From Bdellovibrio sp. (GTDB lineage: Bacteria > UBA10199 > 2-02-FULL-44-16 > DYJF01): a stretch of DNA of 43,395 nucleotides. The position numbers were made by a program, and so were the translations under genes. Every line of letters begins with the position of its first letter. Position 1 is the first letter of the stretch. The notes beneath the pieces are model-generated. The model ran no database searches, had not been told where the DNA came from, and saw nothing but the letters and a program-made list of their open reading frames with translations. Shown in pieces: positions 8,391 through 15,176 of the stretch. The stretch spans positions 1-43,395 of the forward strand of contig DYJF01000010.1 of the NCBI GenBank assembly GCA_020723205.1, given 5' to 3'.

Positions 8391-8406
8391 AGCAAGAAGG
8401 GTGCCA
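8391..8406 (-). promoter_or_regulatory. Sigma-54 (RpoN) -24/-12 promoter
   Basis: Read on the minus strand, TTGGCAC, then CCTTC, then TTGCT matches the sigma-54 consensus TGGCAC-N5-TTGCW with the correct GG-to-GC spacing (GG at 8405-8404, GC at 8393-8392). The predicted start is near 8380. That leaves a 23-base leader carrying the GGAGGTG ribosome site of the thrombospondin-repeat gene. The inverted repeat CACCCTT / AAGGGTG (8378-8384 and 8397-8403) overlaps it and could be an operator. Sigma-54 promoters need an enhancer-binding activator; none is encoded in this window. Confidence 0.7.
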
Positions 8407-8413
8407 AAAAACA

Positions 8414-8440
8414 GACGAGAGACACAAGACACAAGACAAG
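8414..8440 (+). repeat. Heptanucleotide tandem repeat
   Basis: Three to four tandem 7-base units of the form GACRMRA: GACGAGA, GACACAA, GACACAA, then a partial GACAAG. It lies just upstream of the sigma-54 promoter. The same repeat type recurs at 41924-41947 inside a coding region. Confidence 0.75.
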
Positions 8441-8480
8441 TGTTTTATTAGTAATATCGAATAGTTAAGCTGGTGCCAGG

Positions 8481-8509
8481 TTGAAGGTGGCTTGAGGGTC
8501 CTACATTAT
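8481..8509 (+). promoter_or_regulatory. Possible sigma-70 promoter of the SDR-queD operon
   Basis: TTGAAG (8481-8486) is separated by 17 bases from CATTAT (8504-8509). The predicted transcription start is near 8516. This would leave a leader of about 80 bases before the preferred SDR start at 8595, or a nearly leaderless start at the in-frame ATG 8520. Only the fit to consensus supports it. Confidence 0.3.
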
Positions 8510-8594
8510 ATATGGGGAAATGGAAGGCGGGCGGGGTGAAAAGTCTCCAATTTTACCTTGTTTCTTAAAGACACCTCCCGTAGCATCTCCTGCC

Positions 8595-9317
8595 ATGAAG
8601 AACGACAAGGTATTCATAACGGGCGCTACAGGTTCCATCGGTCAGGCGGTGGCGGCAGAATTTTCCTGCCGCGGTTATGAGTTGGTCCTTCATTATAATA
8701 AGAACGAGCAAGCGGCGTTGAAAATATCCGGCGAGATAAAAAAGGCGGGCGGCAAAGCCGTCCTTGTCGGAGCGGACATTTCCCGTGTCGAAGGGATAAA
8801 GAAGATGTTCGAAGAGGCGTCGAAGGAATTGAGCGGGTTTAACGTGCTTGTGCACTGCGCTGCCGGTTTCATGCGGACCGCCTTCGATGAAGTTGACGAG
8901 AAAATCTTCGACGACGTTATCGCCGTGGACCTCAAGGCGGCGTTTTTCGTTGCGCAGGTTGCGGCAAGATCGATGAAGGACGGTGGAAGGATGATCTTTT
9001 TGAGCGACATCGCTGCTCAACGGCCGTACGCGGGATATCTTCCGTATTGCATGGCGAAGGCGGGCGTTGATTCGCTGGTCAGAGGGCTCGCTAAAAAACT
9101 CGCGCCGAAGATATCCGTGAACGCGATCGCCCCGTACATCGTTACGCGGCCTGCCGGTATGAGCGATGCCGGCTGGAACGACCTCATAGATAAAGCGCCG
9201 ATGCGCCGTGAGAGTCCGCCGCGGGAGATAGCGCGGCTTGTCGGCTTTCTTGCGGAGGCGTCGCCGTCGCTCACGGGGCAGGTGATCGCCGTTGACGGCG
9301 GGAGGACGCTGGGGTGA
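8595..9317 (+). CDS. Short-chain dehydrogenase/reductase, pteridine-reductase-like
   Basis: NAD(P)H-dependent classical SDR of 240 residues. It has the glycine motif T-G-A-T-G-S-I-G (9-16), the C-A-A-G equivalent of the N-A-G motif (88-91), and the catalytic Ser137, Tyr151 and Lys155. The segment around them (D-I-A-A-Q-R-P, then Y-C-M-A-K, then L-A-P-K-I-S-V-N-A-I-A-P) is closest in my judgement to pteridine/dihydropterin reductases (FolM, PTR1), which have D-I-H-A-E-R-P at the same place. The queD-like gene that overlaps its stop codon supports a pterin substrate, but a 3-oxoacyl-ACP-reductase-like role cannot be excluded. I chose the ATG at 8595 because the fold begins there. An in-frame ATG at 8520 would add 25 unconserved residues. 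Confidence 0.78.
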   Translation: MKNDKVFITGATGSIGQAVAAEFSCRGYELVLHYNKNEQAALKISGEIKKAGGKAVLVGADISRVEGIKKMFEEASKELSGFNVLVHCAAGFMRTAFDEVDEKIFDDVIAVDLKAAFFVAQVAARSMKDGGRMIFLSDIAAQRPYAGYLPYCMAKAGVDSLVRGLAKKLAPKISVNAIAPYIVTRPAGMSDAGWNDLIDKAPMRRESPPREIARLVGFLAEASPSLTGQVIAVDGGRTLG

Positions 9318-9319
9318 AC

Positions 9320-9721
9320 ATGTATTCCATCAGCAAATCCTTTTCGTTCTGTTACGGCCACCGCCTTTTGGGCGATAAGGGCAAGTGCCGAAACCTTCAC
9401 GGCCACACGGCGAAAGCGGTTATCTATTTGAGGGCGGATTCGCTGAACGGAAACGGGATGGTCTGCCACTTCGATGACCTTAAAGGAACAATCGGCAGAT
9501 GGATAGAAGAGAACCTCGATCATTCCATGATACTCTCAAAGGGCGACCCCGCGGTTGAGGCGCTTAGAGGAATAGGTGAGCGCGTGTTCACGATGAACAC
9601 CAATCCCACCGCGGAGAACATAGCCAAGCTCGTGCATGACGAGGCGAGATCGCAAGGACTTCCGGTCGCGCGCGTCGAAATGTGGGAATCTGATTCGGCG
9701 CGGGCCGTCTACGGCTCCTAG
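9320..9721 (+). CDS. queD: 6-pyruvoyl-tetrahydropterin synthase / 6-carboxy-tetrahydropterin synthase (QueD family)
   Basis: Zinc enzyme acting on dihydroneopterin triphosphate; in bacteria it usually makes 6-carboxytetrahydropterin for queuosine and other 7-deazapurines. Zinc ligands are H14 (in C-Y-G-H-R-L) and the H27-G-H29 pair. The catalytic Cys is C23 in C-R-N-L-H-G-H, the C-x3-H-G-H form seen in QueD. Further family motifs are F-D-D-L-K, L-D-H-S and N-P-T-A-E-N. At 133 residues it is of normal length. It begins at or within a few bases of the SDR stop (GTG at 9314 overlaps it; ATG at 9320 is preferred as the usual start). The two genes are therefore co-transcribed and probably share pterin chemistry. 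The 3' end overlaps the convergent NifU-like gene by 4 bases. No other queuosine genes are present. Confidence 0.88.
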   Translation: MYSISKSFSFCYGHRLLGDKGKCRNLHGHTAKAVIYLRADSLNGNGMVCHFDDLKGTIGRWIEENLDHSMILSKGDPAVEALRGIGERVFTMNTNPTAENIAKLVHDEARSQGLPVARVEMWESDSARAVYGS

Positions 9722-9945
9722 ACCGATATAACCTCTTTGAGTTCCGGGAACGAATCGCGCAATGTCTGCTCGACGCCCGCCTTTAATGTCATGAGCGAGA
9801 ACGGGCAGCAACCGCACGCGCCGGTCAGTTTCACGACGACGGTGTTGTCGTTCTTTATCTCCACAAGCTCCACTCCGCCGCCGTCGGCCGCGAGCCGAGG
9901 TCTGATCTTATCATTCAATATCTTTTCCACATCTTCGCGTTTCAT
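9718..9945 (-). CDS. NifU C-terminal domain protein (Fe-S carrier/scaffold)
   Basis: Stand-alone NifU-like C-terminal domain of 75 residues, as in Nfu-type proteins that carry an iron-sulfur cluster to client apoproteins. Typical features are I-R-P-x-L-x-x-D-G-G-x-V-E-L near 14-28 and the cluster motif G-A-C44-G-C-C47-P (C-x-x-C). The C-terminal L-x-x-x-F-P-E-L-K-E-V-I completes the domain. AAGGAGG sits 4 bases before the chosen ATG; the frame stays open upstream but the added sequence is not conserved. Single gene, convergent with queD and divergent from the PAP2 gene. Confidence 0.9.
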   Translation of the reverse strand: MKREDVEKILNDKIRPRLAADGGGVELVEIKNDNTVVVKLTGACGCCPFSLMTLKAGVEQTLRDSFPELKEVISV

Positions 9946-10054
9946 CCATCCTCCTTTGGTCATAATGCATCTCTTTCCAGAGTCCTGTTTATAGCGATAG
10001 CAGGGGAAAAGTAAAGGGGCGTTCCCATATTTTTTATAAAAGGACCCTGACGGC

Positions 10055-10086
10055 TTGACATTGTCCCGACACCTCGTGCATGTAAT
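10055..10086 (+). promoter_or_regulatory. Candidate -35 and weak -10 for the PAP2 gene
   Basis: Consensus TTGACA (10055-10060) lies 39 bases before the likely ATG at 10094. The best -10 candidate (TGTAAT, 10081-10086) has a long 20-base spacer, so the promoter is weak or the -10 is different. No Shine-Dalgarno precedes the ATG, so a leaderless transcript is possible. Confidence 0.3.
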
Positions 10087-10093
10087 ACTGTCT

Positions 10094-10741
10094 ATGCTGT
10101 CGGTTGAACAAAAAAGGGAGAAACGCAACTGGTTCCTGTTCCTGATCGGATACTTCGCTTTTGGATATCTCTTCATTAATTGGATCAATCAGTTCCGGAC
10201 GCGGTATTTCGATGTCTCGTTCACTTTTGAGGACTCCATCCCCTTTGTCCCTATCTTCATATTGGGCTACACACTGGTCTATTTCAGCATGTTCCTTCTC
10301 TATATGATCATAGATGACATGGAAGACATGCACAGAGCGGTCATGGCCTGCCTCTTGATGACATCGGTTCACTATCTTTTTTTTCTGGCGCTTCCGGTGA
10401 GGTTCGAGGAAAGGCCGGTCCTGCAGGGAGTTGAGGGGTTCGGAGCCGGCCTCACGCGTTTTTATTATTTCATAGACAAGCCCCAGAACTGTTTTCCGTC
10501 GCTTCACATCGCCTATCCGACGATGGCGTCGCTGATATCGTGGCGCAACCATCGGCGCTGGAGCTTTGCCTTCGTATTTATGACGATCATTATCGCCGTT
10601 TCGGTTGTGCTCGTGAAACAACACTACATCATGGACGTCGTCGGAGGCGCTCTGACTGCCACATTGTCGTATGTTATTGTGGTCCGTGCCGAACCGAGAT
10701 GGAAGCGTTTCTTCAGACCTTCGAATATCCGACGCGCGTGA
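10094..10741 (+). CDS. PAP2-superfamily membrane phosphatase/transferase
   Basis: Integral-membrane protein of 215 residues with about five or six helices. It carries the PAP2 (type 2 phosphatidic acid phosphatase) motifs: C-F-P-S-L-H-I-A-Y-P (the P-S-x-H motif) and K-Q-H-Y-I-M-D-V-V-G-G (the final H-x3-D motif). The family removes or transfers phosphate groups on lipid headgroups and isoprenoid phosphates. The C-F-P-S-L-H form is common in the inositolphosphotransferase (Aur1/Ipt1)-like branch, so a lipid-headgroup transferase is possible. The ATG at 10094 is chosen over an upstream TTG that lies within the TTGACA box. The 3' end overlaps thyX on the other strand by 29 bases. Confidence 0.82.
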   Translation: MLSVEQKREKRNWFLFLIGYFAFGYLFINWINQFRTRYFDVSFTFEDSIPFVPIFILGYTLVYFSMFLLYMIIDDMEDMHRAVMACLLMTSVHYLFFLALPVRFEERPVLQGVEGFGAGLTRFYYFIDKPQNCFPSLHIAYPTMASLISWRNHRRWSFAFVFMTIIIAVSVVLVKQHYIMDVVGGALTATLSYVIVVRAEPRWKRFFRPSNIRRA

Positions 10742-11504
10742 TTTCTATGCCGCCCTCCGAGACGATTTCGATGTCGCCGAATATGTTGGGAGACTCCTCT
10801 TTCAGCACCTTCGCTATTGTTACCGCAAGGTTCCTTATTTCGGCGTCGGCGTGAGCCGAGCCCCTCATTTCCACGAAGTGGCGCCACGCGCGCGCGTTCG
10901 CAGTGACGAAGAGCTTTGTTTCGCAGGCGTTGGGAAGGACGGAGCGCGCCGATTGACGGACCATCTTCCTCCTGTCCGTTCCGGCGAGCTCCGGATATTT
11001 TTTCGCCACGAACTTGTCGGTTTCTTCAACGAGGCCCAGATAGCTCCTGTGCGCTTCTTCCATCGCGCGTTCCCATGTGGCGCGAAGCTCCGGGTTCTCC
11101 TGATAGAGCGGCGGCAGGACGTAGCGTGTGTCCGACTCGTCCACGTAACGCTGACTTTCCTGACTATACGCGAAGCCGGCTCTGTGGCGGATGAGCTCGT
11201 GCGTCAGCGAGCGGCTGATCCCCGTGACGAGGAAGCTCCATGTGACGTGCTCCAGAACGGAGCCGTGGTGCGAAGAGATAATGTTGTTGAGGTAGTCCGC
11301 ATTGGATTTTCTTCCCTTGCCGAAGGAAAGATAGCAGACGCGCCCGGCCGCCTCGGCAAGTATCTCTGCGTCCACCTTCGTGTCGGTCTCGAAGACCATG
11401 CCCTCGTCGTCCAAAAAGGCCTTCAGCATATCGGCCTCAAAATGCGATTTGCCGACGAGATAAACGCGCGGTTCAACGATTATGCGATCCTTATCCATAT
11501 TCAT
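10713..11504 (-). CDS. thyX: Flavin-dependent thymidylate synthase ThyX
   Basis: Makes dTMP from dUMP with methylene-THF and NADPH through FAD, without producing dihydrofolate. The signature begins at R106-H-R108 and continues A-G-F-A-Y-S-Q-E-S117-Q-R119-Y-V. It is the ThyX motif with one residue more between R-H-R and S-Q-x-S-Q-R than the textbook R-H-R-x7-S form. The upstream S-V-L-E-H-V (82-87) and the C-terminal R-N-A-x-x-x-x-H-F-type segment (A-N-A-R-A-W-R-H-F) are also typical. Length 263 aa. It starts 6 bases after the nrdJ stop, so both DNA-precursor genes lie in one transcript and ThyX should follow nrdJ control. Confidence 0.95.
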   Translation of the reverse strand: MNMDKDRIIVEPRVYLVGKSHFEADMLKAFLDDEGMVFETDTKVDAEILAEAAGRVCYLSFGKGRKSNADYLNNIISSHHGSVLEHVTWSFLVTGISRSLTHELIRHRAGFAYSQESQRYVDESDTRYVLPPLYQENPELRATWERAMEEAHRSYLGLVEETDKFVAKKYPELAGTDRRKMVRQSARSVLPNACETKLFVTANARAWRHFVEMRGSAHADAEIRNLAVTIAKVLKEESPNIFGDIEIVSEGGIEITRVGYSKV

Positions 11505-11510
11505 CTGTTT

Positions 11511-14500
11511 TTAAGAACATCCCATTGAATTGCCGCAATTCAGGCATTTATAGCACGCGCCGTTTCTGACCGTGACGTGTCCGCACTGGTCGCAGAAGGG
11601 CGCGTCGCCCATCATGGCGGAAAGATGCGCGTCCGTCACGGAGGCAGCTGTTCCCTGGGCGCGTTTTGCGTCCGTAATAGATACCACAACGCCTGAAGAT
11701 GCGGCGACGGTCTGCAGGGAACCGGCGGACGAGGTTGTCGCTTCCATGCGCATGGGGACCGCCATGTCGGGCAGCGTCTCGTCCTTCCGCGGCCGTTCCG
11801 ACGTGCGCGAGATGAGCCGGTCCGATGTGACCTGACGTGACGCCGTTACGACGGACACCTTTTTCGGATCCTCTTCAGGTTTCTTCTGCTCGTTCTTTTC
11901 GATCTCCAGCTTTACGTCCTCGTCCTTGGTTGGTTTGACCTGAACGAAATCCGTCCGGCCCATATATTCCATTCCGAGAACACGGAATATGAAATCGATC
12001 ACGGACGTGGACATCTTGATGTTGGGATGGTCGACGACTCCCTGCGGCTCGAACCTTGTGAAGGTGAAACAGTCGACGAACTCTTCCAGCGGCACGCCGT
12101 ATTGAAGACCCAGGGATACGGCGATCGCGAAGCAGTTCATCACGCTCCTGAAGGCGGCGCCCTCCTTGTGCATGTCTATGAAAAGCTCGCCCAGCGCGCC
12201 ATCCTCGTATTCGCCGGTTCTAAGATATACCTTGTGTCCGCCGACCCTTGCCTCTTGCGTGAAACCGCGGCGCTTTTTAGGAAGGCGGCGCCTTCTAAGA
12301 ACCGCACCCTGATGATCCGTCGAACTCTGTTGGGCAGCGATCCCCTGTTGATGCGGGCTCGTATCCAGTTTTTTTTTGACGTCATCCGCGGTTGCGTTGA
12401 GCGGCTGGGCCAGTTTCGAACCGTCGCGATACAAGGCAACGGCCTTGAGCCCCATCCTCCACGCCTCCACGTAAAGACGTTCGATCTCCTCCGGCGTGAT
12501 CCTATTGGTCAGGTTGATGGTCTTTGAGATCCCGCCGGACAGGAACTTCTGCGCGGCGCCCATCATCTTGAGATGGGCCATAGGTGCGAGATAGCGTTCG
12601 CCGTACTTGCCGCACCTGTTGGCGCAGTCGAAGACAGCCAGATGCTCCGGCCTCAAATGCGGCGCCCCCTCGATCGTCATCTTTCCGCAGATGTGAATGT
12701 TCGCCTCTTCGATCTGCTCGGCGGAGAAACCGAGCTCGCAAAGCAGATTGAAACCGGGTCTTGAATATTGCTCCTCGGTGAAACCGAAACGGGCCATTGC
12801 CTCCGGTCCCAGAGTCCCCGAATTGAACGCGAACGAAATGTCAAAGACGCGCGGCAGCGCTTTTGAGATCTTTTCGAGGTCGGAATCGTTACAACCCTTG
12901 TCGCGCAGACTGTGTTCGTTGATGTGAGGGCTTCCTACAAGGGAGGACGTGCCCTGCGCGTAGCGCACGATGTCGTCGATCTCGGACGGCGTGTATCCCA
13001 GGCGCTTCAAAGCGAGCGGGACCGACTGGTTCACGATCTTGAAATAGCCGCCGCCGGCGAGCTTCTTGAATTTCACCAGCGTGAAGTCGGGCTCGATGCC
13101 GGTCGTGTCGCAGTCCATCAGGAGGCCTATGGTGCCGGTGGGGGCGAGCACGGTCACTTGCGCGTTCCTGTATCCCCAGCGAGAGCCGTCGGAGAGGCAG
13201 CGGTCCCATTCCTGCCTTGCCGAGTGGGTCAAATATTCGGGGCAATGATGCTCCGGTATCTCGTAGGCGGCGTCGCGGTGCATGCGAATGACCTCGAGCA
13301 TCGACTCGCGGTTCTTCGCGTATTCTGCGAAAGCGCCTTTTTGCGAGGCGATCTCCGCCGACGTCCTGTATGCCGCGGCGTGCATGATGGCGGTGATCGC
13401 TGCGGCGACCGCGCGGCCCTCGTCGCTGTCGTAAGGAAGGCCCATTACCATGAGGAGGGTCCCCATGTTGGCGTAGCCCAAGCCGAGCGGCCTGAAGAGA
13501 TGACTGTTCTTAGCGATGGCGGCAGTCGGATATGAGGAGAAGTCGACCAGTATCTCCTGCGCCGTGACGAATATGCGGCACGCGTGCGTGAAAGATTCCA
13601 CGTCGAACTGGCCGGTCACCTCGTCGTAGAACTTCATGAGGTTCAAAGAGGCCAAGTTGCATGCGCTATTGTCAAGGAACAGATATTCACTGCAGGGATT
13701 GGAGGCGTTGATCCTGCCTGACGCCTTGCAGGTATTCCACTTATTGATTGTCGTGTCGAACTGGACGCCGGGGTCCGCGCAGTTCCATGTCGCATCGGAG
13801 ATGATCCGCATGATATCGCGGGCGCGGTGCGTTTCGAACGGCTCATTCGTCGTGCGAAGCACCGTCTTCCACGGTTCGTCGTTCAGATAGGAGTACATGA
13901 AGGTGTCGGGGATGCGCACGGAATTATTGGAGTTCTGGCCCGAGACCGTTTTGTATGCTTCTCCGTTGAAATCGGAGGAGTAGCCGGCGGAGATCATCGC
14001 GGCGACCTTCTTCTCCTCGTTGACCTTCCAGTTGATGAAATCAATTATCTCCGGATGGTCTATGTCGAGGCATACCATCTTGGCGGCCCTGCGCGTAGTG
14101 CCGCCGGATTTTGTCGCACCGGCGCCCCTGTCCAAGACCTCGAGAAAGGACATGAGGCCGGAGGATGTTCCTCCGCCCGAAAGTTTTTCATATTTGCTGC
14201 GCAGCCGGCTGAAATTCGTGCCGGTGCCGGAGCCGTACTTGAAGAGCTTGGCCTCGTTCTTCGCCAGCTCAAAGATGGACATAAGATCGTCGTCGACGGA
14301 CTGGATGAAGCAGGCGGAGGCCTGCGGGTGTTCGTAGGAGTTCTTCGTTTGTTCCGCTTCTCCCGTCTTATTGTTCCAGTGCCAGTTCCCGCCGCTGCCC
14401 TCGATGTGGTACGAATGGTAGAGTCCGCAGTTGAACCATACCGGGGAATTGAAGGCCCCCTTCTGGTTCAAAAGCATATGCGTTAGCTCCATCTCGAAGG

Positions 14501-14882
14501 ATTCGGCGTCCTCTGCGGTCGCAAAATATCCTTCGTTCTCGCCTCCATAACGGATAGTGTTGGCGAGACGCGAGACGACCTGACGCACCGAGGTCTCATG
14601 GCCCGTCCCCGGCACGCCGCGCTTTCTGAAATATTTGGAGACGAGTATGTCCGTGGCAAGCTGCGACCAGCCCTCCGGCACCTCAACGTTGTCCATCCGG
14701 AAGACGATCGAACCGTCAGGATTTGTGATGAGGGAGGACCTTTTTTCATAGTTCACTTCATCGAAGGGGCTTACACCGCGCCTCGTAAAACGGCGGGTGA
14801 CGTTCAGCCCATTGTGAATTGTAACGACCTGCGCCCTCTTTTTCGGATGGCCCTTTACCCCTTTTGCCGCCTTCGTGACCAT
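11511..14882 (-). CDS. nrdJ: Adenosylcobalamin-dependent (class II) ribonucleoside-diphosphate reductase
   Basis: Reduces ribonucleotides to deoxyribonucleotides with an adenosylcobalamin-generated thiyl radical, independent of oxygen. The reductase barrel includes S-A-C-F-I-Q-S (about 190), the loop with Y-G-S-G-T-G-T-N-F-S, N-P-C-S-E (about 395, radical cysteine region) and P-T-G-T-I-G. A TSCPD domain follows near 890-1000, and the protein ends in a cysteine cluster (C-D-Q-C-G-H, then C-Y-K-C-L-N-C-G, then C-S) that serves redox relay or zinc binding. No N-terminal ATP-cone is apparent. The 1123-aa length is normal for this long form. GGAGGGAG lies just before the ATG. First gene of the nrdJ-thyX operon; the 5' region has a promoter overlapped by two NrdR boxes. 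Confidence 0.96.
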   Translation of the reverse strand: MVTKAAKGVKGHPKKRAQVVTIHNGLNVTRRFTRRGVSPFDEVNYEKRSSLITNPDGSIVFRMDNVEVPEGWSQLATDILVSKYFRKRGVPGTGHETSVRQVVSRLANTIRYGGENEGYFATAEDAESFEMELTHMLLNQKGAFNSPVWFNCGLYHSYHIEGSGGNWHWNNKTGEAEQTKNSYEHPQASACFIQSVDDDLMSIFELAKNEAKLFKYGSGTGTNFSRLRSKYEKLSGGGTSSGLMSFLEVLDRGAGATKSGGTTRRAAKMVCLDIDHPEIIDFINWKVNEEKKVAAMISAGYSSDFNGEAYKTVSGQNSNNSVRIPDTFMYSYLNDEPWKTVLRTTNEPFETHRARDIMRIISDATWNCADPGVQFDTTINKWNTCKASGRINASNPCSEYLFLDNSACNLASLNLMKFYDEVTGQFDVESFTHACRIFVTAQEILVDFSSYPTAAIAKNSHLFRPLGLGYANMGTLLMVMGLPYDSDEGRAVAAAITAIMHAAAYRTSAEIASQKGAFAEYAKNRESMLEVIRMHRDAAYEIPEHHCPEYLTHSARQEWDRCLSDGSRWGYRNAQVTVLAPTGTIGLLMDCDTTGIEPDFTLVKFKKLAGGGYFKIVNQSVPLALKRLGYTPSEIDDIVRYAQGTSSLVGSPHINEHSLRDKGCNDSDLEKISKALPRVFDISFAFNSGTLGPEAMARFGFTEEQYSRPGFNLLCELGFSAEQIEEANIHICGKMTIEGAPHLRPEHLAVFDCANRCGKYGERYLAPMAHLKMMGAAQKFLSGGISKTINLTNRITPEEIERLYVEAWRMGLKAVALYRDGSKLAQPLNATADDVKKKLDTSPHQQGIAAQQSSTDHQGAVLRRRRLPKKRRGFTQEARVGGHKVYLRTGEYEDGALGELFIDMHKEGAAFRSVMNCFAIAVSLGLQYGVPLEEFVDCFTFTRFEPQGVVDHPNIKMSTSVIDFIFRVLGMEYMGRTDFVQVKPTKDEDVKLEIEKNEQKKPEEDPKKVSVVTASRQVTSDRLISRTSERPRKDETLPDMAVPMRMEATTSSAGSLQTVAASSGVVVSITDAKRAQGTAASVTDAHLSAMMGDAPFCDQCGHVTVRNGACYKCLNCGNSMGCS

Positions 14883-14903
14883 TTCTCCCTCCGTTCACAG
14901 ACC

Positions 14904-14912
14904 TGTGAATAA
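14904..14912 (-). promoter_or_regulatory. DnaA box (variant)
   Basis: TTATTCACA on the minus strand fits the relaxed DnaA box TTWTNCACA. It lies in the nrdJ leader, 22 bases before the start codon. Confidence 0.4.
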
Positions 14913-14971
14913 CCAAAAAAATGTGTAAATTCAATAGCTTGAGGTGTTTTAAGGGCTAAATTCGGAACCCG

Positions 14972-14980
14972 TTATCCACA
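14972..14980 (+). promoter_or_regulatory. DnaA box (perfect), overlapping NrdR box 1
   Basis: TTATCCACA is the exact consensus DnaA box. Its last bases form the left half of the palindromic NrdR box at 14976-14991, so the two regulators could compete for this site. Confidence 0.55.
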
Positions 14981-14991
14981 ATATATTGTGT
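14976..14991 (-). promoter_or_regulatory. NrdR box 1
   Basis: The 16-mer contains the perfect palindrome CACAATATATTGTG and fits the NrdR consensus acaCwAtATaTwGtgt at 15 of 16 positions. It lies just downstream of the predicted nrdJ transcription start (about 14995). NrdR represses ribonucleotide reductase genes when dATP is high. Confidence 0.85.
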
Positions 14992-15001
14992 GGTGATGTG
15001 A

Positions 15002-15030
15002 TGTTTAGATACTACATATTGTGGTGTCAA
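15002..15030 (-). promoter_or_regulatory. nrdJ promoter
   Basis: On the minus strand a perfect TTGACA (15030-15025) is followed after 17 bases by TAAACA (15007-15002), giving a start near 14995 and a leader of about 110 bases. NrdR box 2 fills the spacer and box 1 covers the first transcribed bases. This is the usual layout for NrdR repression. Confidence 0.65.
15009..15024 (-). promoter_or_regulatory. NrdR box 2
   Basis: Reads ATACTACATATTGTGG on the plus strand, 13 of 16 matches to the NrdR consensus. It starts exactly 33 bp from box 1, the three-helical-turn spacing typical of paired NrdR boxes. Confidence 0.75.
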
Positions 15031-15096
15031 TCTAAAAATAAAAAAACAAAGATGGAAGGTCAAAAACTCGCTCTATTGTGTATATCTAATTGATAT

Positions 15097-15105
15097 TGTG
15101 GATAA
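15097..15105 (-). promoter_or_regulatory. DnaA box (perfect)
   Basis: TGTGGATAA on the plus strand is an exact DnaA box on the minus strand. It lies between the nrdJ promoter and the thiI promoter. Two TATTGTG half-sites (15074-15080 and 15094-15100) resemble halves of an NrdR box; the second overlaps this DnaA box. Confidence 0.5.
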
Positions 15106-15139
15106 TTTTATCGATGCCAAAATATCCGCGCCTTTTAGC

Positions 15140-15167
15140 TTGCCAATGCAAAAAAAGACTGTATTAG
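15140..15167 (+). promoter_or_regulatory. Candidate thiI promoter
   Basis: TTGCCA (15140-15145), a 16-base spacer and TATTAG (15162-15167) lie directly before thiI. The predicted start (about 15174) is 3 bases before the ATG at 15177, so the leader would be almost absent, although AGGA at 15166-15169 could act as a ribosome site on a longer transcript. Confidence 0.4.
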
Positions 15168-15176
15168 GACGTTTCA

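Noticed and set aside
10671-11528. Plus-strand frame opposite thyX
   Set aside because: Antisense to a clearly conserved gene; composition is that of a shadow frame.
14883-15176. Possible replication origin (three DnaA boxes in an AT-rich gap)
   Set aside because: dnaA, dnaN, parAB or rpmH are not adjacent, mnmG is about 8 kb away, and nrd promoters are known to carry DnaA boxes. Regulation explains the sites with fewer assumptions.
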